The notes beneath the pieces are model-generated. The model was given only the letters and a program-made list of their open reading frames with translations, was not told where the DNA came from and ran no database searches. Shown one piece after another: positions 37,349-46,720 of a stretch of 64,000 nt of DNA. This DNA is from Tunturibacter gelidoferens (lineage in GTDB: Bacteria > Acidobacteriota > Terriglobia > Terriglobales > Acidobacteriaceae). Each line of letters begins with the position of its first letter. Position 1 is the first letter of the stretch. A program made the translations under genes and the position numbers. Where the stretch lies: the NCBI RefSeq assembly GCF_040358255.1, contig NZ_CP132938.1:186001-250000 (forward strand). The letters are read 5' to 3'.

Positions 37349-37804
37349 TTCACTGAACGAAGAACTGTTTCATCGGTTTCCCGACCTGCAGAAACCGCCG
37401 TATGAGGAACTGATGGTTGACATCCACGATGGTCCTCACATTGTTTTTGGAACCCTGTTCAACCGCTATCTTGTCGATCTTGTAGGGTCTAGCCATGAGT
37501 CGCTTGAGCAAGCTGCGCTGTTCCTAGAAGAGAGATGGCAGTCGCTAAAGACGAACGAGTCACTGACATGCTGACCTTGGAAGTGCTGCCAGCTCTGTTG
37601 AAAGCCCAGACCACAGTTGATTCGTACTGGCCTCTGCTTGGAGCAGCCACACGGCATCGGCTGAGATGTCTGCCCCCCCGCTTCTCTCGAAAGGTGCAGC
37701 GCTTCCATCGTCCGAGTAGAGGAACCGTTCTTCTCCAAATGAAGAGCACGCTGCTTCGCGTCGGAAGTAGGGTGGCTCGTCACCCGGCCATTATTGATTT
37801 TTGA
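37329..37804 (+). pseudogene. Immunity-protein-like gene (DUF7674-like), frameshifted
   Basis: ATG 37329 starts MKNLVYSSLNEELFHRFPDL, then EELMVDIHDGPHIVFGTLFN, then LVGSSHESLEQAALFLEE. At about 37528 an extra AG in AGAGAG shifts the frame, and the text resumes MAVAKDERVTDMLTLEVLPA, then TTVDSYWPLLGAATRHRLR. Small acidic immunity-like proteins of this build follow polymorphic toxins. The pair supports the toxin assignment. The end is unclear because the last 30 codons lose family character. Confidence 0.55.
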
Positions 37805-38107
37805 CTGGCATAACGCTTCCGACTGGCGGATCTGTAGGTTTTACGCTATTGGGTGCTGCGCAAACAGCAGCCCTACAAGTCGCCGCGATTCATCGAGCTC
37901 GACGTGGTCTGAACAAGTTCGTCCAGGTTCGGCTAAACGCGAGACACGGTGCCGCCATGCCGGACGCGCCCTCCGCACACCTCTCCGCAAGAAGTCGGGT
38001 TAACTTGCAAAAGTCACATAAGCAACAACCGTTATCTTTTCCTATGATATTGGTTTAGTAGTCCTCGCTCACATACATTCTAAGCATATAAATGGTTTGG
38101 ATTCAGA
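37805..38107. other. Intergenic stretch, nothing recognised
   Basis: No family-like text on either strand; a junction between two unrelated remnants. Confidence 0.35.
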
Positions 38108-38437
38108 TCATCGTGCGACTAGATCAACAAACTGAATCTCCGCGCTTGGTCTTAGGAGCGTCTCAGTGTTGTTGGTCCAAATCTTGGCGGAGTGAGACGC
38201 TTGAGAAATGGCGACAGACGCGAGGCGTTCGTTGACGAGGCAGCTGCTGAATTCGATGTCGATTTTGACCAAGACGCGGCCAGCGGTCAAACCATGGGAG
38301 CTGTGTGACGTGACGGCGTAAGCCGAGGTCGAACTGCTCAAAGTTTGAGGGACAAAAATGAGTCTGTCGCTTTTGCCGTCGCGTTTCACTGTGATCTGGT
38401 CGTCCGTTGTCTCGTTGACGGTTCCCGGTTGGCAAGG
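38108..38437 (-). pseudogene. C-terminal end of a MobF-type relaxase/helicase (TrwC/TraI-like)
   Basis: Reading back from 38437: PGTVNETTDDQITVKRDGKS, then SAYAVTSHSSHGLTAGRVLV, then LASVAISQASHSAKIWTNN. This is the RecD-like helicase end of MobF relaxases, whose motif V is normally SHSSQGLT and whose motif VI is normally YVAVSRA. Here Q is H and SR is SQ, which would impair ATP hydrolysis. The 5' side is cut at the acyltransferase remnant. It indicates that a conjugative element once occupied this site. Confidence 0.7.
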
Positions 38438-39121
38438 TCTGTACTAAACGTTGGATGGACGCTGTCATTTGAGATGTTCTTTTATTTCCTGTTAGCGATA
38501 GCGCTTGCGTTTCGCATTCGTGTGGCCTACTTCCTGACCCCTGCAATGTCGATACTGGTGGTGGCGGGCACATTCCGCGGGGCGCATTGGCCTGCGATCC
38601 TGGTACTGACTGATCCCTTGCTGCTGGAATTCCTTGCGGGTCTGTTGATAGGACAACTCGTCATTCAAGGGGTTCGCTTGAACGTGAAAACTGCCGCGCT
38701 GCTCTTAATCCTCGCTCCGATGTTGTTTTTTTCTCTCCACAGACCGCTGGACCATCCATACGCATCCTGCAATGGGGAGTTCCGGCTGCTCTGCTGGCTT
38801 TGGCCTTTGTCATGCTGGAGGATCGTTTTGGCGGGCTCTGGCCACGCTGGGCGCTCCTGCTTGGAGATGCGTCCTATTCGCTGTACCTGTCGCATTTCCT
38901 GGTTATGATCGTACTGACCAAAGAATGGTGAAAATTTCAACGTTGGCATCGGCCGGGGCGCACCTGAAAGGTGAGATTGCCTCAGTTTTGATTATGCTCT
39001 GCTGCGCAATCCCGGTTTCAATCGTCTTGTATCGGATAGTGAACAACCAATAAACAGGAAACTGCGCGGCTCTTTGCTGACCGATAGCGAAACGCGTCGA
39101 GGGATTTTGGAGGTGGCTTGA
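38438..39121 (+). pseudogene. Acyltransferase-3 (OafA-like) membrane protein, C-terminal remnant
   Basis: Starts inside the family at VGWTLSFEMFFYFLLAIALA, then LLEFLAGLLIGQLVIQGV. At about 38755 the frame changes to RILQWGVPAALLALAFVMLE and then ASYSLYLSHFLVMIVLTKEW. After another change HLKGEIASVLIMLCCAIPVS and finally EQPINRKLRGSL run to TGA 39119-39121. Several indels, the first half missing. Intact family members O-acylate surface sugars. Confidence 0.75.
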
Positions 39122-39542
39122 GTTCACTGTTTACGAAGTCGCTACGGACTGTTCTATCCGGAGCGTTACCTCCCTATGGTTCAGTATCTAAACGCGGCCC
39201 GAAGCCCAACTCGGGACGTAGATTCTGTTGAGGCGTCCAGAACCCCATATATGACTGCGAGGAACTCGCGTCCGAAGCGCGTGTTTGTAGCCGCATTACG
39301 TGCGATCCAGTGACTCTGTGGTGACTAATTGATATCCAAACGGGTGAAAATCAGTGCAAACACTGCAAGGCAGCGTCCCACGATTCTCTTCGCGGATATT
39401 GATGTTTAGCACGATTTTGCAAGTTGAGGCAAAGCCTGAACCAACCACTCATACCCTCTTTCACGGCAATAACAGCGGCCCACGAGTTACGGCTCATGAC
39501 CGAACCAACCGCAGCCCGTCAGAAATCTCTCCAGCCCTCCTA
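39122..39542. other. Stretch with no confident gene
   Basis: A short coding-like piece (ERYLPMVQYLNAARSPTRDV near 39160-39225) has no recognised family. Nothing else. Confidence 0.3.
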
Positions 39543-39725
39543 TTTGGAGGAATTTGTCCACTCCGGCGAGATAACGATCCGTGTCAGCATCTCTGGAGAT
39601 TGCGCTCAGGCGAAAGAAAAGGTATTTTATGGGGATTTTACGAGTCTTCTACCGCAGCAAGTCGCTACTTCGAGACATTACAAAATAAATGGCGGTGGAG
39701 GCAGTCCTGAGCGAACCGCTCTCCC
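39543..39725. repeat. Divergent direct repeat R4, copy a, with tRNA-like 3' end
   Basis: Collinear with 61868-62049 at an almost constant offset of 22,323-22,325 bases. Shared phrases: TTTGGAG at 39543, GTCAGC-TCTCTGGAGA at 39583, GCGAAAGAAAAG at 39610 and TGGCGG--GAGG at 39690. The last corresponds to the CCA and acceptor end of the tRNA-Ser on the minus strand. Similarity roughly 65-70 percent by eye. Confidence 0.65.
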
Positions 39726-40335
39726 GGCCCGATTCCCTGCTATCAGGGATTAATACAGGGATTTTTCATGGACATTGCAGAGAATACCCTGGCATTATCC
39801 GTCAATTCTCATGAATTCAGGTGATTTCTCGCGCTTCCTCTAGATTAGGACCCGACTGAACAGGGAATTTAATTTCAACTATCAGGGAATCGTAATCGTC
39901 TATCTGGGGAAATTGAGGCCAATATCAGAGCTTCGGAATCCATAAAGCCGACGTATTGGCTAGACTCCGTAAATTCACCAGCATCATCCACTCTTTCGAA
40001 GGTTACTCGGCTCGCTCGATGAGTGCCTTGCCTGAAATCGCCAAGCGAGCTAACTTCCGGTTTGCCCGTCAACCGGAAGGAACTAGGTAGTTGGAGGGCC
40101 GAACCGGGGATCACTTCCGCTATGCTGACCATATCGTTACTAGTCTCACGCTCGAAAGGTGCATCGTTGATTTGTTGTCGAGAATGAGCCTTCTCGCTGC
40201 AAAAGTTACTCAGGTGACTCATGAATCGAATTAAGCTGACAACAGTGGCCCGTTACGAGAGACAGCAGTATGAAAGCTCGAATGTCGCTTTCAGGTCTAC
40301 GAACCTGTATTCGCTATAGAAAGAGCACGGTGAGA
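39726..40335. other. Stretch without confident gene; degenerate repeats
   Basis: Contains the 39861-39909 repeat (partner 1105-1153) and R5 copy a at 40051-40080. A minus-strand frame 40222-39875 has one protein-like piece (SRQQINDAPFERETSNDMVS) but the rest overlaps repeats; not called. Confidence 0.35.
40051..40080. repeat. Palindromic repeat R5, copy a
   Basis: CTTCCGGTT (40054-40062) pairs perfectly with AACCGGAAG (40071-40079) around TGCCCGTC. Related units at 41825, 43797 and 44893. Confidence 0.7.
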
Positions 40336-41496
40336 ATGCCCCACTTCGGCGACTATCAAACTGAGATCTACTTCAAAGGCCTTCGCGGCGTGCTTCCCAG
40401 CCTTCCCGCCGACTTCAAGCTTCTGGAGCAGAGGGCACAGGCAGCCATGCCTCCTTCTGTTCTGTCTTACGTTCAGGGGGGCTGCGGCGATGAGTTCACG
40501 CAAAGTCAAAATGCGGAGGCGTTTCATCATTGGGGGCTTGTTCCTCGCATGTTGGTGGACTGCTCCACGCGCGACCTGACCCTCGACCTCTTTGGCCTCA
40601 AGCTACCCACTCCCATTTTTCTCAGCCCGATAGGTGTCCTTGGTATCTGTACGCCGGATGGCCACGGCGACCTCGCCGTCGCACGTGCGTCAGCCGCAAC
40701 CGGCGTACCAATGATTGCGTCAACGCTGTCCAACGACACGCTTGAGGCGGTCGCTGCAAGCCTCGGCGACACTCCTGGATTTTTCCAGCTCTACACCCCG
40801 AAGGACGATGCCCTCACCGAGAGCCTTATCCATCGCGCCGAGTCCGCAGGTTTCAAAGCAATCGTCGTCACACTCGACACGTGGCTTCTCGGATGGCGAC
40901 CACGAGACCTCAACGCCGCGAACTTCCCGCAGCTGCGCGGGGCCGCACTTCAGAACTACTTTACGGATCCCTGCTTTCGCGGCTCACTCGCGAAGCCTCC
41001 CGAAGAGGATCTCTCCGCCGCGGTCATGCAGTGGACTCAAAACATTGGCAACCCCCTTACATGGAAACATCTTCCATGGCTGCGTTCTCTCACCAAACTG
41101 CCTCTCATCCTCAAGGGCATCTGTCATCCCGATGACGCCAGACGCGCCATCGACGCTGGGATCGAAGGAATCTACTGTTCGAATCACGGAGGACGCCAGG
41201 CCAACGGTGGCGTCCCCGCGATCGATATGCTCCCCGGCATCGTAGAGGCTTGTGGCAGGACCCCGGTTCTGTTCGACTCTGGGGTTCGATCCGGCAGCGA
41301 TGTCGTCAAGGCTTTAGCAATGGGGGCAGCTGCTGTCGGAATTGGACGTCCGTACGTCTATGGTCTGGCTCTTGCTGGAACCGAGGGAGTGACTCATGTT
41401 CTGAGGAGTTTTCTGGCCGAAGCCGACCTGCTGATGGCCATCGACGGCTTCCCCACTCTCACCGCTCTACGGCAGGCGGGCGTTGTCCGCCTATAA
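40336..41496 (+). CDS. FMN-dependent alpha-hydroxy-acid oxidase (lactate 2-monooxygenase-like)
   Basis: 386 residues from ATG 40336; the open frame extends 66 bases further, but conserved text starts at MPHFGDYQTEIY. TIM-barrel FMN enzyme with TPIFLSPIGVLGICTPDGHG, TPGFFQLYTPKDDA and ILKGICHPDDA (flavin-contacting Lys). The catalytic His/Arg pair is in CSNHGGRQANGG, and the phosphate site is DSGVRSGSDVVKALAMGAAA. It would oxidise L-lactate or another 2-hydroxy acid with O2 in the cytoplasm. The GGGVPAID-like stretch (NGGVPAIDMLP) resembles lactate monooxygenases more than glycolate oxidases. Intact, single gene between two R5 repeats. Confidence 0.88.
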   Translation: MPHFGDYQTEIYFKGLRGVLPSLPADFKLLEQRAQAAMPPSVLSYVQGGCGDEFTQSQNAEAFHHWGLVPRMLVDCSTRDLTLDLFGLKLPTPIFLSPIGVLGICTPDGHGDLAVARASAATGVPMIASTLSNDTLEAVAASLGDTPGFFQLYTPKDDALTESLIHRAESAGFKAIVVTLDTWLLGWRPRDLNAANFPQLRGAALQNYFTDPCFRGSLAKPPEEDLSAAVMQWTQNIGNPLTWKHLPWLRSLTKLPLILKGICHPDDARRAIDAGIEGIYCSNHGGRQANGGVPAIDMLPGIVEACGRTPVLFDSGVRSGSDVVKALAMGAAAVGIGRPYVYGLALAGTEGVTHVLRSFLAEADLLMAIDGFPTLTALRQAGVVRL

Positions 41497-41824
41497 CTAT
41501 TTGGAAACGGTCACCGCCATCCCCAAGCCTGCATGAAGACTCGCTCTGTCCACTGCTACAGCATAAAACTTGTGAGCCCACCCCTCATTCATACCTGATC
41601 CCTTCAGACGCGAGGCGCCGTTCATATCTCTCACGTCGAGATCGGCAGCTTAGTAGAGAGCTCGGGCGATTTAGGTTCGCCCACAGGGACATTGGTACCT
41701 AGAAACGCCGCAGGATCTTGTAATCACAACGCACGTGGCTGGAACCGGACCCTTCATCCCACCCCGGCCTTGCCAAGGGAGCTTTCAGACGGGTGCGGAC
41801 TGGTGCCGCTACTCGGGTTCTGGA

Positions 41825-41880
41825 CGGTTGGTCGGCAACTCTCACCTTGGGATTACTTCCTATTTGCCCGTTACTCGGGA
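41825..41880. repeat. Repeat R5, copy b
   Basis: CGGTTGGTCGGCAACTCTCA, then CCTTGGGATTACTTCC, then TATTTGCCCGTTACTCGGG. Aligns with 44893-44950 at roughly 75 percent by eye. Confidence 0.6.
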
Positions 41881-42026
41881 GCGACCGAGGGATACTAGAA
41901 CCGACCCGCGCGGAACTCCACAATGCCCGCTCACTGATAGAGTTGTACAAACCTGAAACGTTCCCTGTCTTCCCGCGATTCTCCCGTGATCGCGGACAAT
42001 CGTGCCTCAGTTTGAAGGGAGTTGCA

Positions 42027-43697
42027 ATGAAGCTTTCCTGGCTATGCTCGCTCATTGTTGTGCTCGGCGCCTGCTGCTGCAGCGCGTCGGCTACGGAGGC
42101 GAGCCTGATCCTCGTCAACGCCAAGCTATGGACCGAAAATCCGGCGCAGCCCACCGCCCAGGCAGTGGCGCTCGATGGTTCCAGGATCCTCGCGGTCGGC
42201 AATAACGCAGCGATTAGAAAACTCGTCGGCCCCGACACCCGCATCATCGATCTCGGCGGCCGCCTTCTCCTGCCCGGCTTCAACGACTCCCACGTGCATT
42301 TCCTCATCGGCGGCGGTTCGCTGATCACCGTGCATCTTGGCGCAGCCAACAGCCAGGCCGAGTTCAAGGAGCGCATCGCTCAATTCGCGGGAACCCTGCC
42401 CAAAGGTGCGTGGCTTCGCAATGGCCTTTGGGATCATCAACGCTGGAATCCGCCCGTTCTGCCCGACCACCAGTTGATTGACGATGTCTCCGGCGATCAT
42501 CCTGCATTCTTGTGGCGGCTCGACGGACACATGGCCCTCATGAATGCACAGGCCATGAAGCTCGCCGGCATCGACCGAAACACGAAGGACGTGCCGGGCG
42601 GAGAAATCGAGCGCGACAAGGACGGCAACCCGACCGGCATTCTCAAAGACGCTGCCATCGCTCTCGTCCAGCGCATCATGCCTCCGCTGTCTCCCAAAGA
42701 GGAGTCCCAGGCCATGGAAGCAGCAGCTCACGGCGTAACCAGCGTGCAGAACATGGCCGACAGCTCCGAAGACCGCGGCCAGCCGGACAATTTTCGCGAG
42801 TTCCAGAAGATCGAGCGCGCTGGCAAGTTGACTGTCCGCATCTACGAGGCTTTTCCCGTCCGCGATTGGAAGACTCTGGCCGACGCCGGCATCGTCGCGC
42901 CTTTTGGCAGTCCTTATCTCCGCATTGGCAATCTGAAAGCCTTCGCCGATGGCGCCCTTGGTTCTGAAACTGCCTGGATGGATGAGCCGTTCACGAACAA
43001 TCCGGCGAAGAGCGGCCTCGCCAGCCCCGATCTTCTCGACGTCGAGCATTTCTACGAATCGATGCGCCAGGCCGACAAGGCCGGACTCCAGCTTACGATC
43101 CACGCCATCGGCGATCGCGCCAACCGCACCATACTCGATCTCTACGGCCGCCTGGAAAAAGACAATGGCCCTGCCGATCGCCGCCCCCGCATCGAGCACG
43201 CGCAGCACCTTCATCCGGAGGACTACGCGCGCTTCGCAAAGCTTGGCGTGATCGTTTCCATGCAGCCCTACCACGCAATCGACGACGGACGGTGGGCTGA
43301 AACCATCCTTGGCCCGCAGCGTATCAAGTCGAGCTATGCATGGAAATCCCTGCTGGATGCCGGTGCAACACTCGCCTTCGGTTCCGACTGGCCGGTCGCG
43401 CCATTGGATCCCGTGATGGGCATCTATGCCGCCACCACTCGCCGCACCTTCGACGGTAAGAACCCAAACGGTTGGATTCCCGAGCAGCGCATCACCGTTG
43501 CGCAGGCAGTGCACGCCTACACCATGGGATCCGCATTTGCCGAACACCAGGAGACGGTCAAAGGATCCATCGAACCCGGCAAGCTGGCAGACCTGGTAGT
43601 GCTCTCCGACGACATCTTTACAATCCCGCCAGAGGCGATCGAGAAGACCAGGGTCGACATGACCATCTTCGACGGCAAGGTGATCTACCAGCGCTGA
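42027..43697 (+). CDS. Amidohydrolase-3 family protein (YtcJ-like), exported
   Basis: 556 residues from ATG 42027, supported by AGGGAG 7 bases upstream; the open frame begins earlier at 41793 in repeat DNA. N-terminal signal (LCSLIVVLGACCCSASATEA). The metal-dependent hydrolase fold starts LILVNAKLWTENP. The metal ligands are in LPGFNDSHVHFL, the later histidines in LTIHAIGDRANRT and RIEHAQHLHPEDY, and the catalytic Asp is in FGSDWPVAPLDP. The end GSIEPGKLADLVVLSDD is typical. Family members cleave amides or esters; the substrate is unknown. Intact, GC-rich, alone between two R5 repeats. Confidence 0.9.
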   Translation: MKLSWLCSLIVVLGACCCSASATEASLILVNAKLWTENPAQPTAQAVALDGSRILAVGNNAAIRKLVGPDTRIIDLGGRLLLPGFNDSHVHFLIGGGSLITVHLGAANSQAEFKERIAQFAGTLPKGAWLRNGLWDHQRWNPPVLPDHQLIDDVSGDHPAFLWRLDGHMALMNAQAMKLAGIDRNTKDVPGGEIERDKDGNPTGILKDAAIALVQRIMPPLSPKEESQAMEAAAHGVTSVQNMADSSEDRGQPDNFREFQKIERAGKLTVRIYEAFPVRDWKTLADAGIVAPFGSPYLRIGNLKAFADGALGSETAWMDEPFTNNPAKSGLASPDLLDVEHFYESMRQADKAGLQLTIHAIGDRANRTILDLYGRLEKDNGPADRRPRIEHAQHLHPEDYARFAKLGVIVSMQPYHAIDDGRWAETILGPQRIKSSYAWKSLLDAGATLAFGSDWPVAPLDPVMGIYAATTRRTFDGKNPNGWIPEQRITVAQAVHAYTMGSAFAEHQETVKGSIEPGKLADLVVLSDDIFTIPPEAIEKTRVDMTIFDGKVIYQR

Positions 43698-43796
43698 GCG
43701 GGCGAGTGGCGTATATCTAAGCAAACGTTCCCAGCGCTAGCGCGCTTTGCGGATAGATACCGCCGCTGCGGGGTGGTCACACACTGAATTGAGCGC

Positions 43797-43832
43797 AACT
43801 TCCGGATGGTCGGCTATTCGGAAGTAATCCGG
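43797..43832. repeat. Palindromic repeat R5, copy c
   Basis: CTTCCG (43799-43804) and CGGAAG (43819-43824) pair; the flank GGAAGTAATCC is the reverse complement of GGATTACTTCC in copy b. Confidence 0.55.
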
Positions 43833-43834
43833 CG

Positions 43835-43866
43835 CAAGCTCAGTTGTTGATAAATTGCCGATGAAC
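43835..43866 (-). repeat. Repeat R2, copy d (partial, inverted)
   Basis: Reverse complement GTTCATCGGCAATTTATCAA then CAACTGAGC matches the core of copies c and f. Confidence 0.5.
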
Positions 43867-43975
43867 TTGCTAACCCGCTGAATTCAGCAACGGAGGCCTG
43901 ATTACTAGCAGGAAACATGCGTCTTATCACCCGATATGCGAGCTCAGAAAAGCCGTGCTGTCCCATACGATGGCG

Positions 43976-44764
43976 CTATTTCCGTAACAGGGTGATATCC
44001 ATCTGATAGAACCGGAAGAGATTTTCCTCTCCCGGAGAATCGGCAGCTACGCGCTGGTAACGATCGAGCACGTCTTTAACAAAGTCGAGACGTTTGCCCT
44101 CCGGCAGGCGCTGCGTCCACTCGATGAAAGTGACGGAGCCGAACGCGAGGAAGGCAGAACGTGATTGAAAATCCCAGGCTTTGGCTTCAGTATGTGTGCG
44201 AAGAACACGAAATCCGTTTCGTTCGGCAAGAATGCCATACTGCTCGGGTGTGAGGTGGAGATATGGATCATGGAAGGACTTGAAATAGCCAGCCCAACGT
44301 GGTGATAGGCGCGTGTCTTCGATCACGTCTTCCAGACTCATTCGCTCGCCTTTTGGCACCAGGCGCAGCTTAGCCCGACCATCAGGTTTGAGGGCAGAGC
44401 ATATGGATTGGAGCGCTTGACCCTGCTCCGGGATCCAGTGAAGTGCGTTGAACGAGACGACGAGATCAAACTCCTCCTCGAATGGTAGATGCCGGGCGTC
44501 CGCAACGACGAACTGAAGATTGGAGTGTAGTGTGGCGTCACGGTGAGCCATTGCGAAGTTGATCATCTCGGCGGAGGCATCTACCCCAACGACATTCCCT
44601 TTGGGAACGCGTACGGCGATCTCAGTTGTGGTCTTCCCGTTCCCGCATCCGACGTCCAGAATCTGTTCCGCACCGCTCAGGTCGAGCAGGGACAGGACCT
44701 CTTCGGCCATCCCCGCCTGCAATGCAGACAGTCGCGCGTACTCTGACGCGTTCCATTCAGTCAT
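43976..44764 (-). CDS. Class I SAM-dependent methyltransferase (TAM-like)
   Basis: 262 residues from ATG 44764 with GGGGAG upstream; the open frame runs on to 44878 in repeat DNA. Motif I LDVGCGNGKTTTEIA, acidic loop VVGVDASAEM, motif II VVADARHLPFEEEFDLVVSF and then FNALHWIPEQGQAL, as in trans-aconitate/ubiquinone-type methyltransferases. Cytoplasmic. The substrate cannot be read; DPYLHLTPEQYG resembles the trans-aconitate methyltransferase group. Intact, flanked by R5 copies. Confidence 0.88.
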   Translation of the reverse strand: MTEWNASEYARLSALQAGMAEEVLSLLDLSGAEQILDVGCGNGKTTTEIAVRVPKGNVVGVDASAEMINFAMAHRDATLHSNLQFVVADARHLPFEEEFDLVVSFNALHWIPEQGQALQSICSALKPDGRAKLRLVPKGERMSLEDVIEDTRLSPRWAGYFKSFHDPYLHLTPEQYGILAERNGFRVLRTHTEAKAWDFQSRSAFLAFGSVTFIEWTQRLPEGKRLDFVKDVLDRYQRVAADSPGEENLFRFYQMDITLLRK

Positions 44765-44892
44765 AACGCGCACTCCCCACACGAGGATCACGGGCTTATG
44801 CTTTGAGCCAAACCCTTGGAACACTAATCTAGTCCATCGTGGGCCGGTCATACAGATCCAACAGAAAGACGTCTCCAAAACGGGCTAACTCC

Positions 44893-44950
44893 CCGGTTGG
44901 TCAGCTACTCTTCCCTAATCGGGATAACTTCCGTTTTGCCCGTAATCCGC
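44893..44950. repeat. Repeat R5, copy d
   Basis: CCGGTTGGTCAGCTACTCTT, then CCCTAATCGGGATAACTTCC, then GTTTTGCCCGTAATCCGC; aligned to copy b. Confidence 0.6.
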
Positions 44951-45024
44951 TCGCAACCGGCAGCGACCAGACGCCAGGGCCTGATTCTATTCTCGGCCCG
45001 TCAAACCTGATAAAGTTTGCAACC

Positions 45025-45228
45025 ATGCGGTACTCCGTTCGATCGCCGGCACCCTGGATGTTCAGCCTCTTGATTCTGCCGCTTGGAATCTCTGTGGGCT
45101 TCAAAGTTCACGCCTCTGCCTTTTTTGCTGGCCCAAGCCGACGTTCCCTTTTACCGAATCGCGACCATCGCCTTGATGGTTCACTTACCGGCGGTCCTCG
45201 GGTTTCTGTGGGCGCCACTAGGGGACAC
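45025..45228 (+). pseudogene. MFS transporter (AmpG-like) N-terminal fragment, frameshifted
   Basis: MRYSVRSPAPWMFSLLILPL then GISVGFKV. At about 45108 one extra C shifts the frame to TPLPFLLAQADVPFYRIATI and then ALMVHLPAVLGFLWAP. This is the first two membrane segments of AmpG-like permeases. The remaining ten segments are absent. Confidence 0.6.
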
Positions 45229-45397
45229 CTCACGAAACGGAAATCATGTACGCTAAGGCAAGCTGCAGCCTTCCTACGGTCGAGCGCAGCAGAGTAGTCA
45301 AAAATGTTGTTCGTTTTGATCTCGTCGGTATATCTTCGGCGTGTTAGTTCACCTTTGAGCTTTCGCCATGCAAGTTCGTCCCCGCGCGGTGTAGGAC

Positions 45398-45805
45398 ATG
45401 CGATCACGTATTGTATCGAAGAGGTATTTCGAGGTGGTCTCGGTGGCTTTCCTCCTGCTTGTTCTCGTGGCCGAGTTAGGATTTTTCGCGCGCCGGCAAT
45501 CACAAACGATCGATGAGGCGGACCACATCTTCGCGGGTTATCGCTACTGGCAATGCGGCGATTTCGGCGTCAATCCCGAGCATCCACCCTTCGCGAAGCT
45601 CGTCGACACCCTCCCACTAGTTTTCGACCGGCCGAAAAATCCCGGCGCGCCCTGCGCATCATACAAGACGGGCCAATCCGCCGATTTCTTACACGGGCAC
45701 GATTTTCTTTATTCGAACGACGCGGGAAAAATCCTGGCAGAGACTCGTTTCTTTGCTGCGTCGTTCACGCTCTTGCTACCTCTCCTTTGCGCCGCACTTC
45801 GCGCA
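45398..45805 (+). pseudogene. GT39-like glycosyltransferase, N-terminal fragment
   Basis: 136 residues: first membrane segment (VVSVAFLLLVLVAELGFFA), then the catalytic loop TIDEADHIFAGYRYWQC and DFGVNPEHPPFAKLV, near-identical in these parts to the intact gene at 8647. It is cut where glucoamylase text begins (about 45806). Either a second, broken member of the family or a duplicated 5' end. Confidence 0.8.
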
Positions 45806-46442
45806 TCAATATGGGGCCGTGTGGGTTGACTATCGCGGCATCTATGATGCGACCACGCGCGCGGCCGGGTTTGACTATTTCGAGAATTCCCGCCGCGCCA
45901 CGTATGCGCAGCGTAACTATGCCATTGCCAACCCCATGGGTTGGGATTGTTATTCAAAGGACATCTGGGGCCTCAGCGCCTCCGATGGACCAGGTGATCT
46001 AGTCATAAATTTCAAAGGCAAGCCGACGCAGTTTTATGGCTATGCGGCCTATGGGCCGAAGGGCATGCCCGACGAGGAAGACCATGGCACCCTTGCCCCC
46101 ACCGCCGCGGTAGCCTCGATTCCCTTTGCACCCGAGATTTGCATCCCTGCGGCCTGGGCCTTACGCAATTTCCAAGGTGGGCGGCTTTATGGCAAGTACG
46201 GTTTTTTCGATTCGTTCAACCCTAGCTTCCGTGATACCCATGTCAGCCTTAGGTCAGGCAGCGTTGATGGGCGCTTAGGCTGGGTTGACAATGATTATCT
46301 CAGTGACAATCAGGGGCCGATTCTAGGCATGATCGCGAATTACAAAACAGGGATCATCTGGAACGCCACCCGCAAAGTGCCCAATCTGGTGCGCGGTTTG
46401 AAGCGAGCAGGCTTTACCGGCGATTGGTTGAATGGGACATAA
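45806..46442 (+). pseudogene. Glucoamylase-like (PF10091) C-terminal fragment
   Basis: FAHQYGAVWVDYRGIYDATT, then FDYFENSRRATYAQRNYAIA, then DIWGLSASDGPGDL and PTAAVASIPFAPEI are hallmarks of the glucoamylase-like domain that also contains endo-beta-1,2-glucanases. About 210 residues survive; the N-terminal half is missing. It is fused to the GT39 fragment. Similar text is known to me from Sphingomonadales, so lateral origin is possible. Confidence 0.75.
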
Positions 46443-46532
46443 GATCAACCACTGCGACTCGAACGGAACATATGAAGACAAGCGTGCGCTGCCGTGGAAG
46501 TGATGTTTCAGCGTAGGGCGTCAGTTCTCACA

Positions 46533-46597
46533 GCGGGTCAACTGTTGATAAATCGCCAATGCATTCATCCATAGGGATTAGTACCAGGAGGTCGGCC
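46533..46597 (-). repeat. Repeat R2, copy e (inverted)
   Basis: CAACTGTTGATAAATCGCCA, then ATGCATTCATCCATAGGGAT, then TAGTACCAGGAGGTCGGCC; reverse complement aligns with copies b, c and f. Confidence 0.65.
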
Positions 46598-46720
46598 AGT
46601 GTACCGCAATCACATGGCCGGCCTCCCGGTCCAGAAAATCGGACCTAGCGTTTCTCAGGATCGACATCGTGGCTCTCTTACTTTCGTAGGCCTGTGAGCT
46701 CGTGTACCCTCACGTTAGGG

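Noticed and set aside
41793..42026. 78-codon N-terminal extension of the amidohydrolase
   Set aside because: It consists of repeat R5 DNA; signal peptide and AGGGAG support ATG 42027.
42126..43724. 532-codon open frame antisense to the amidohydrolase
   Set aside because: It lies wholly antisense to a gene with clear metal-ligand motifs, and its text has no family signature; it is a product of GC-rich codon bias.
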